Shown here: piece after piece, positions 42,108-47,795 of the stretch
How positions within the stretch are numbered: position 1 is the first letter of the stretch
How the letters are laid out: each line of letters starts with the position of its first letter
Source: Faecalibacterium sp. UBA1819
Lineage (GTDB): Bacteria > Bacillota > Clostridia > Oscillospirales > Ruminococcaceae
Assembly: GCA_002315015.1 (NCBI GenBank)
Contig: DCEX01000028.1
Location: 1-47,795, forward strand
Reading direction: 5' to 3'
DNA length: 47,795 nucleotides
Program-made: the position numbers and the translations under genes
The notes under the pieces: model-generated
Told to the model about the DNA's origin: nothing
Database searches by the model: none
What the model saw: the letters and a program-made list of their open reading frames with translations, nothing else

Positions 42108-42707
42108 ATGACAATGGAACGTAATTTGGAAATTTTGAAGAGCTGTGACGCATTTTTGGAGGGTCACTTTTTACTGTCCTCCGGACGCCATTCCAGCGCT
42201 TACTGCCAGATGGCGTATTTGCAGCAGTATCCCGACAAATGCGCTGAAGCAATGAAAAGCGTGGCAGACCAGCTGCGCGATATGGAGATTGATGTGATTG
42301 TCGGCCCGGCGATGGGCGGCATTGTGTACGCTTATGAGCTGGCACGTCAGCTGGGCAAACGCGCCATCTTTACCGAGCGCGTGGACAACGTGATGACCTT
42401 GAAGCGCTTTGCTATTCAGCCCGGTGAGCGCTGCCTGATTGCCGAGGACGTTGTGACGACGGGCATTTCCTCGCTGGAGACAAAGCGCGTGATTGAAGAA
42501 GCGGGCGGCGTGTGCTTGGGCATTGCCTGTGTAGTAGACCGCACCAAAGCGGATGCACCGTCTCCCATTGACATTCTCGCCAGCGCGGTGAAGCTGGATT
42601 TGCCGAACTATCTGCCGGAGGAATGCCCCATCTGCCGTGAGGGTAAGCTGCCGCTGGTACACTTGGGCAGCCGTAAGATGAAAGAGGAAGCCAAGCAGAC
42701 CCTGTGA
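42108..42707 (+). CDS. pyrE: Orotate phosphoribosyltransferase
   Basis: 199 residues. PRPP motif CLIAEDVVTTGISS; orotate loop LLSSGRHSSAYCQM; GPAMGGIVYAYELA. Joins orotate and PRPP to OMP. Start could be ATG 42108 (AAGGG 6 nt before) or ATG 42114 (AGGA 7 nt before). A CPIC pair near the C-terminus is notable, function unknown. Confidence 0.95.
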   Translation: MTMERNLEILKSCDAFLEGHFLLSSGRHSSAYCQMAYLQQYPDKCAEAMKSVADQLRDMEIDVIVGPAMGGIVYAYELARQLGKRAIFTERVDNVMTLKRFAIQPGERCLIAEDVVTTGISSLETKRVIEEAGGVCLGIACVVDRTKADAPSPIDILASAVKLDLPNYLPEECPICREGKLPLVHLGSRKMKEEAKQTL

Positions 42708-42754
42708 GCCCCGGCAAGCAGAACAAACCATCAGAAAGGAAAAGAGGATTGACA

Positions 42755-43855
42755 ATGAAGGCTTTGATTGTGCTTGCAAACGGCATGGTATTTGAGGGCG
42801 AAAGCTTCGGCGCTGAGGGAACGCGCGTAGGTGAAGTGGTATTCAGCACTGCGATGGCCGGGTATGAGGAGACTCTGACCGACCCGAGCTACTACGGCCA
42901 GATTATTACCCAGACCTACCCCATGATTGGCAACTACGGCGTGACGGAAGAAGACGCCGAGTCGGCAAAAATTTGGGCGTTTGGCTATATCGTGCGCGAA
43001 AAATGCGATGTACCGTCGAACTTCCGCTGCAAAAAGACCATCAGCGACTTTTTGAAAGAGCAGAATATCATTGGCGTGAGTGGTGTGGACACGCGCCGTT
43101 TGACCCGCATTCTGCGTGAATCGGGCGTGATGAACGGCGCAGTGACCACGGAATATGAAAGCGCCGAGGCGGCACTGGCTGACACCGCGCTGATGGAAGA
43201 AATTAAAAATTATAACGTGGTGAACGCCGTGGACAGCGTGAGCACCAAAGAAAAACAGGTGTACAACGAGGACGGCGCTTATCATGTGGCGTTGTTTGAC
43301 TTTGGCTATAAAAACAACATTCGCCGCAGCTTAGTGGAGCGCGGCTGCAAGGTTACGGTGGTACCCGCCCGCACGACTGCCGAGGAAATTGCAAACGGCG
43401 GCTTTGACGGCATCATGCTTTCCAACGGCCCGGGAGACCCCGCCGAAAACGTGGAAATCATTGAGAATCTGAAAAAAATCACGCACTTGGGCTTGCCGGT
43501 GTTCGGCATTTGTCTGGGACATCAGCTGACGGCTTTGGCGCACGGCGCAAAGACCGAAAAGCTCAAATACGGTCATCGCGGCGTAAACCAGCCGGTGACG
43601 GATTACGCGAAAGACCGCACCTATATCACCAGCCAAAACCACGGTTATGCGGTGGTGTCGGAGAGTGTAGATGCAAGTGTAGGCGAAATCAGCCACGCGA
43701 ACGCCAACGACCGCACGGTGGAGGGAATCCGCTACAAGGACATTCCCTGCTTTACCGTACAATTCCATCCCGAAGCATGCGGCGGCCCGCGCGACACGGG
43801 ATACCTGTTTGATGAATTTGTCGCAATGATGCGCGCGCAGAAAGGGGAAGCATAA
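42755..43855 (+). CDS. carA: Carbamoyl-phosphate synthase small (glutaminase) subunit
   Basis: 366 residues. N-terminal CPSase_sm domain, then a class I glutaminase with Cys253 (FGICLGHQLTALAHG) and the His/Glu pair in TVQFHPEACGGP. It releases ammonia from glutamine and feeds it to CarB. SD GAGGA. carB begins 1 nt after its stop. Confidence 0.97.
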   Translation: MKALIVLANGMVFEGESFGAEGTRVGEVVFSTAMAGYEETLTDPSYYGQIITQTYPMIGNYGVTEEDAESAKIWAFGYIVREKCDVPSNFRCKKTISDFLKEQNIIGVSGVDTRRLTRILRESGVMNGAVTTEYESAEAALADTALMEEIKNYNVVNAVDSVSTKEKQVYNEDGAYHVALFDFGYKNNIRRSLVERGCKVTVVPARTTAEEIANGGFDGIMLSNGPGDPAENVEIIENLKKITHLGLPVFGICLGHQLTALAHGAKTEKLKYGHRGVNQPVTDYAKDRTYITSQNHGYAVVSESVDASVGEISHANANDRTVEGIRYKDIPCFTVQFHPEACGGPRDTGYLFDEFVAMMRAQKGEA

Positions 43856-43856
43856 G

Positions 43857-46800
43857 ATGCCCAAAGATCCTTCGATTAAAAAAGTTTTAGTGATTGGCTC
43901 CGGCCCGATTATCATTGGACAAGCCGCTGAGTTTGACTACTCCGGCACACAGGCCTGCCGCGCTTTAAAAAGTGAGGGCATCGAGGTGGTTTTGATTAAC
44001 TCGAACCCCGCCACCATTATGACTGACACCAACATTGCCGACCGCGTGTATGTGGAGCCGATGACGGTGGAGATTTTGGAGCGCATCATTGAAAAGGAAA
44101 AGCCGGACTCCATTTTGCCGAACCTCGGCGGTCAGACCGGCTTAAACCTGGCGATGGAGCTGCACCGCAGCGGCTTTTTGGAAAAGCAGGGTGTGCGTCT
44201 TTTGGGCTGCCGCCCCGACACCATTGACCGCGCGGAGGACCGCCAGCTGTTTAAAGACACGATGGAGAAGCTGAACCAGCCCATTATTCCGTCCAAAGTG
44301 GTGGAGACGCTGGAGGACGCTTTGAGCTTTGCCGAGGAAATTGGCTACCCTGTGATTGTACGCCCGGCGTTTACGATGGGCGGCACAGGCGGCGGCATTT
44401 GCGACGATGCCGAGCAGCTGCGCGAAATCGGCACGAACGGCCTGCGCCTTTCGCCCATTCATCAGGTGCTGATTGAAAAGGGCATTGCGGGCTGGAAGGA
44501 AATTGAATACGAAGTCATGCGCGATGCCAAGGGCAACGTGATTACTGTTTGCAACATGGAGAACTTTGACCCCGTCGGCGTTCACACGGGTGACTCCATT
44601 GTTGTGGCTCCCAGCCAGACGCTGACCGACAAGGAATATCAAATGCTGCGCACGGCGGCACTCGATATCATCACGGAACTCGGCATTGAGGGCGGCTGCA
44701 ACTGTCAGTTTGCCTTGAAGCCGGACAGCTTTGAGTATGCCGTCATTGAGGTCAACCCGCGTGTGTCGCGTTCGTCTGCGCTTGCGTCCAAGGCGACGGG
44801 CTATCCCATTGCTAAGGTGGCAACGAAAATTGCCATTGGTTACAGCTTGGATGAAATCACCAACGATGTGACCGGGCAGACCTGCGCTTGCTTTGAGCCG
44901 GCGCTCGACTACTGCGTGGTAAAATTCCCGAAATGGCCGTTTGATAAATTCGTTTACGCCAACAAGGCGCTCGGCACTCAGATGATGGCGACGGGCGAAG
45001 TGATGGCGATTGCCAACAGCTTTGAACACGCCATGATGAAGGCGGTGTCCTCGATTGAGCTGGGCTTGGAAAGCATGACCATGCCTTCGCTGGCCGAGCT
45101 GTCCGACGAGGAAATTGTCGAAAAGCTGAACGTTTGCGACGCCGACCGCAGCTTTGCAGTATACGAGGCCATTAAGCGCGGCGTTTCGTTTGACGTGATT
45201 TATGCCGCGACAAAAATTGACCGCTGGTTCCTTGCCAAGCTGAAAAATTTGGCGGATGTGGAATTGGCGCTGGCAAAGGAGACGCTGACCACCGCGCTTT
45301 ACCGCAAAGCGAAAAAGCTGGGCTTTATGGACAAAACCATTCGCCGCCTGTCGGGGCAAGAGCTGCCCGAAGTGTTGAACGCAGGCTTTAAGATGGTTGA
45401 TACCTGCGCCGCGGAATTTGACGCAAAAACGCCTTATTTCTATTCTTCTTTTGACGAGGAGAACGAGGCGGAGCAGTTTATTAAAGCACACGAGACCGGC
45501 AAGAAAAAGGTGCTGGTATTCGGTTCCGGCCCCATCCGCATTGGACAGGGCATTGAGTTTGACTACTGCTCGGTACACTGCACTTGGGTGCTGAAAAAAT
45601 ACGGCTGCGAAGCGGTGATTGTCAACAACAACCCCGAGACGGTTTCCACCGACTTCGACACCGGCGACCGCCTGTACTTTGACCCGCTGACCCCGGAAAG
45701 CGTGGACCACATCATTGCCACAGAAAAACCGTGGGCTTGTGTGGTGCAGTTCGGCGGACAGACGGCGATTAAGCTGGCAAAGCATCTCACCGAAAAAGGT
45801 GTGAAGATTTTGGGCACACCGTCCGACGCCATTGACGAGGCCGAGGACCGTGAGCGCTTTGACGCCCTTTTGGAGAAGTGCGGCATTCCGCGTCCGAAGG
45901 GACTCACTGTTTACACTTGCGAGGAGGCACTCGAGGCCGGCAAACAGCTGGGCTACCCGGTGCTGCTGCGCCCGTCCTACGTTTTGGGCGGCCAGAACAT
46001 GATTATCGCCTACAATGAGGCCGACGTAAAAGAATACATGGCCATTATCACCAGCCACGTTGAGATGGACAACCCCGTTTTGGTGGATAAGTATCTCATG
46101 GGCACCGAATGTGAAGTGGACGCCATCTGTGACGGCGAGGACTTCCTCATTCCCGGTATGATGGAGCATGTAGAACGTGCGGGCATTCACTCGGGCGACT
46201 CGATTTCTGTCTATCCGCCGCAGAGCTTGAAGCAGAAGGTGCAGGCAACGATTATCGACTACACCGGACGTTTGGCGCGTGCGCTTAAAGTGGTTGGCCT
46301 GATGAATATTCAGTTCGTCATTTATAATGATGAAGTGTATATCATCGAGGTGAACCCGCGTTCTTCGCGCACGGTGCCGTATATCAGCAAGGTAACGGGT
46401 GTACCCATGGTGGATTTGGCCGTGCGCTGTATGCTGGGCGAGCGTCTGCGTGACTTGGGCTATGGCACGGGCCTGTATCCGCCCGGCGAATACTGCGCGG
46501 TGAAGGTGCCGGTGTTCAGCTTCTCCAAACTGCATAATGTGGACACCCAGCTGGGACCGGAGATGAAATCCACCGGTGAGGTACTGGGTATTGCCAAGAA
46601 CTTTGAGGATGCGCTCATCAAGGGCCTTGTGGGTGCCGGTTATCAGATGCGCAAACCCGGTGAGGGCAAATGCTGCGTTCTGACTGTGAAGGATTCCGAC
46701 AAACCTGAGCTGACGGCAATTGCATCGGATTTGAAAGCGATGGGGTACAAGCTGTATGGTACTTCCGGCACGGCTGACCACTTGAACCATAATATGGTTC

Positions 46801-47066
46801 CGTGCAGCCATGTGCGTAAGCTGAGCGAGGAGCATCCGAACTTGCAGGATCTTTTAGAGAGCGGCAAGGTGGACTATGTCATTTCTACTTCGTCGAAGGG
46901 ACGTATTCCCACGGCGGACTCGGTGAAGCTGCGCCGCAAAGCGGTAGAGCTGAGCATCCCGTGCTTGACGGCGATTGACACCGCTAATGTGCTGGTGCGC
47001 TGCTTGAAATCGGGCAAGACGCTGCGCGATGTGGATATTGTGGACATTGCCGATATTTTAAAGTAA
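43857..47066 (+). CDS. carB: Carbamoyl-phosphate synthase large subunit
   Basis: 1069 residues, full length. Two homologous ATP-grasp halves begin with GSGPIIIGQAAEFDYSG and GSGPIRIGQGIEFDYCS; the allosteric MGS domain is the last 140 residues or so (TAIASDLKAMGYKLYGTSGT). Makes carbamoyl phosphate for pyrimidines and arginine. SD AAAGGGGA. Last gene of the operon. Confidence 0.98.
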   Translation: MPKDPSIKKVLVIGSGPIIIGQAAEFDYSGTQACRALKSEGIEVVLINSNPATIMTDTNIADRVYVEPMTVEILERIIEKEKPDSILPNLGGQTGLNLAMELHRSGFLEKQGVRLLGCRPDTIDRAEDRQLFKDTMEKLNQPIIPSKVVETLEDALSFAEEIGYPVIVRPAFTMGGTGGGICDDAEQLREIGTNGLRLSPIHQVLIEKGIAGWKEIEYEVMRDAKGNVITVCNMENFDPVGVHTGDSIVVAPSQTLTDKEYQMLRTAALDIITELGIEGGCNCQFALKPDSFEYAVIEVNPRVSRSSALASKATGYPIAKVATKIAIGYSLDEITNDVTGQTCACFEPALDYCVVKFPKWPFDKFVYANKALGTQMMATGEVMAIANSFEHAMMKAVSSIELGLESMTMPSLAELSDEEIVEKLNVCDADRSFAVYEAIKRGVSFDVIYAATKIDRWFLAKLKNLADVELALAKETLTTALYRKAKKLGFMDKTIRRLSGQELPEVLNAGFKMVDTCAAEFDAKTPYFYSSFDEENEAEQFIKAHETGKKKVLVFGSGPIRIGQGIEFDYCSVHCTWVLKKYGCEAVIVNNNPETVSTDFDTGDRLYFDPLTPESVDHIIATEKPWACVVQFGGQTAIKLAKHLTEKGVKILGTPSDAIDEAEDRERFDALLEKCGIPRPKGLTVYTCEEALEAGKQLGYPVLLRPSYVLGGQNMIIAYNEADVKEYMAIITSHVEMDNPVLVDKYLMGTECEVDAICDGEDFLIPGMMEHVERAGIHSGDSISVYPPQSLKQKVQATIIDYTGRLARALKVVGLMNIQFVIYNDEVYIIEVNPRSSRTVPYISKVTGVPMVDLAVRCMLGERLRDLGYGTGLYPPGEYCAVKVPVFSFSKLHNVDTQLGPEMKSTGEVLGIAKNFEDALIKGLVGAGYQMRKPGEGKCCVLTVKDSDKPELTAIASDLKAMGYKLYGTSGTADHLNHNMVPCSHVRKLSEEHPNLQDLLESGKVDYVISTSSKGRIPTADSVKLRRKAVELSIPCLTAIDTANVLVRCLKSGKTLRDVDIVDIADILK

Positions 47067-47075
47067 GATAAGAAG

Positions 47076-47118
47076 AAGGCGCTCTGTTTGCACTCATGTG
47101 CAGGCAGGGCGCTTTTTT
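47076..47118 (+). terminator. pyr operon terminator
   Basis: GCGC-CTG/CAG-GCGC outer stem with inner TTGCAC/GTGCAG arm, followed by TTTTTT. Confidence 0.85.
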
Positions 47119-47185
47119 GTGATTGTTTTGTTGTTGCAATAAGGGAAAAGTGTTTTTAATATAAAAGCAAAGGAGGGCGGCAAAT

Positions 47186-47674
47186 ATGGAAAAACGAAGA
47201 TGGTGGGTAACGCTTGGCGCAGCGCTTTTGATGATTGGTGTAATAGCGGCAGGGGATAAAATAGGACATGATAATGAAATTCAGACAGAAGTGGAAGTAG
47301 TGCAGTATTGGAAGGAATCCGACAGCGTTCTGGCGACAACCGGAGAGCAAGGGGGATTATTTACTTTTCAAATGCCGCAAAGCGGTGATGTGGCAACGGG
47401 AGCAGACCTGACGAGATGCGGAACACTGCTGTGCATAACAGGGGGTGAGGAATGGCTGACGAGTTATCCAATGCAATATCCCAATGTAAGGGAAGTAGAG
47501 TATATAGGAATGAGGGAAGATTTTGTCAAAACGTATTTTAATGGATTAAAGAAAAAGACACAGGGAATGGAGCAGCAGGAAATTGTGGATGAGGTAGAGA
47601 AGATAAGCGAATTAAATGAAGGGGAGAAAGAAGCACTGGTGTATTTGATTTGCAATGAACAGGGGATTTGGTAA
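47186..47674 (+). CDS. Small membrane-anchored protein of unknown function
   Basis: 162 residues. One N-terminal hydrophobic helix (about 7-24, WVTLGAALLMIGVIAAG) is followed by a hydrophilic, probably external domain with two cysteines close together (LTRCGTLLCITGG) and a helical charged end (QQEIVDEVEKISELNEGEKE). Family not recognised. SD AAAGGAGGGCGGCAAAT. AT-rich compared with the pyr operon. Confidence 0.7.
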   Translation: MEKRRWWVTLGAALLMIGVIAAGDKIGHDNEIQTEVEVVQYWKESDSVLATTGEQGGLFTFQMPQSGDVATGADLTRCGTLLCITGGEEWLTSYPMQYPNVREVEYIGMREDFVKTYFNGLKKKTQGMEQQEIVDEVEKISELNEGEKEALVYLICNEQGIW

Positions 47675-47758
47675 GAAGGGTTAGAGAGAAGGGAAAGAGG
47701 TATAGAAGGCAGAAAAAGAAGAAAAACAGAAAAAAGCGAATTTTTTTAGAAAAAGGTG

Positions 47759-47787
47759 TTGACATTGAGAGAAAAGCGTGGTATTAT
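47759..47787 (+). promoter_or_regulatory. Strong promoter leaving the window
   Basis: Perfect TTGACA (47759-47764), 17-nt spacer, TATTAT (47782-47787), the same pair as the tRNA-Arg promoter. A stable-RNA gene may start just beyond the window. Confidence 0.8.
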
Positions 47788-47795
47788 ATACAAGC

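Noticed and set aside
44142..46835. 897-codon open frame on the minus strand inside carB
   Set aside because: Antisense shadow of carB, histidine-rich low-complexity translation, no family.
1..47795. CRISPR array, rRNA operon, prophage or complete insertion sequence
   Set aside because: No regularly spaced repeats, rRNA, phage structural genes or transposase were found on either strand.

Overview
The window looks like chromosomal DNA from an anaerobic, flagellated Firmicute of class Clostridia, most likely a gut Oscillospirales/Ruminococcaceae-type organism. The supporting evidence is pyruvate:ferredoxin oxidoreductase plus a small 2[4Fe-4S] ferredoxin, AGGAGG-type ribosome binding sites with some GTG/TTG starts, class 1B pyrK/pyrD, the B. 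subtilis-like order darA-holB-ricT-(yabB)-rsmI, and a single flagellin gene. Most genes are moderately GC-rich. Two cassettes (28.4-29.9 kb and 35.7-37.9 kb) are clearly more AT-rich and look acquired. Genus is not determinable by reading alone.

Layout. 0.08-4.3 kb (minus): a response regulator, a histidine kinase and two exported proteins in one operon. 4.57-8.68 kb (minus): two TrkA/RCK proteins, a YdbS/YdbT-like PH-domain membrane pair and a HAD phosphatase behind one good promoter. 8.78-10 kb (plus): pyrB, carrying a fused PyrI-like zinc domain. 10.1-12 kb (minus): NUDIX hydrolase and CNNM/CorC-type protein. 12.2-16 kb: nifJ (PFOR). 16.3-20.6 kb: a PepSY-like membrane protein, an XRE regulator, a YitT protein, a truncated class II ribonucleotide-reductase-like protein, a cluster of DnaA-box-like 9-mers, and a rhomboid-like membrane protein without catalytic residues. 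20.7-25.4 kb: darA-holB-ricT, ferredoxin, trmN6-rsmI-yfcE. 25.4-28.3 kb: a candidate 31-residue small protein, a degenerate NERD protein, tRNA-Arg(ACG), and flagellin with a structured leader.

28.3-30 kb holds the most unusual locus: a TacT-like GNAT acetyltransferase, an unknown 104-residue protein and a SecB-like chaperone, in the same order as toxin-antitoxin-chaperone (TAC) modules but with a GNAT in the toxin position. 30-32.7 kb (minus) is an NMT1/SsuA-type ABC importer. 32.7-35.7 kb is a DEAD-box helicase overlapping a B12/radical-SAM (DUF4080-type) gene. 35.7-37.9 kb is a compact restriction-modification system (Dam-type methylase plus PD-(D/E)XK nuclease). 38-47.1 kb is the pyrimidine operon pyrC-F-K-D-E-carA-carB. 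Its leader encodes a 21-codon peptide followed immediately by a perfect intrinsic terminator, resembling translation-coupled attenuation and with no PyrR-type site seen. A small membrane-anchored protein and an outgoing strong promoter close the window.

Functionally, carA/carB make carbamoyl phosphate, pyrB (about 30 kb away, with its own promoter and structured leader) makes carbamoyl aspartate, and pyrC, pyrKD, pyrE and pyrF complete UMP synthesis. PFOR and ferredoxin supply low-potential electrons. All claims come from reading the sequence and from family knowledge; no searches or structure predictions were run.
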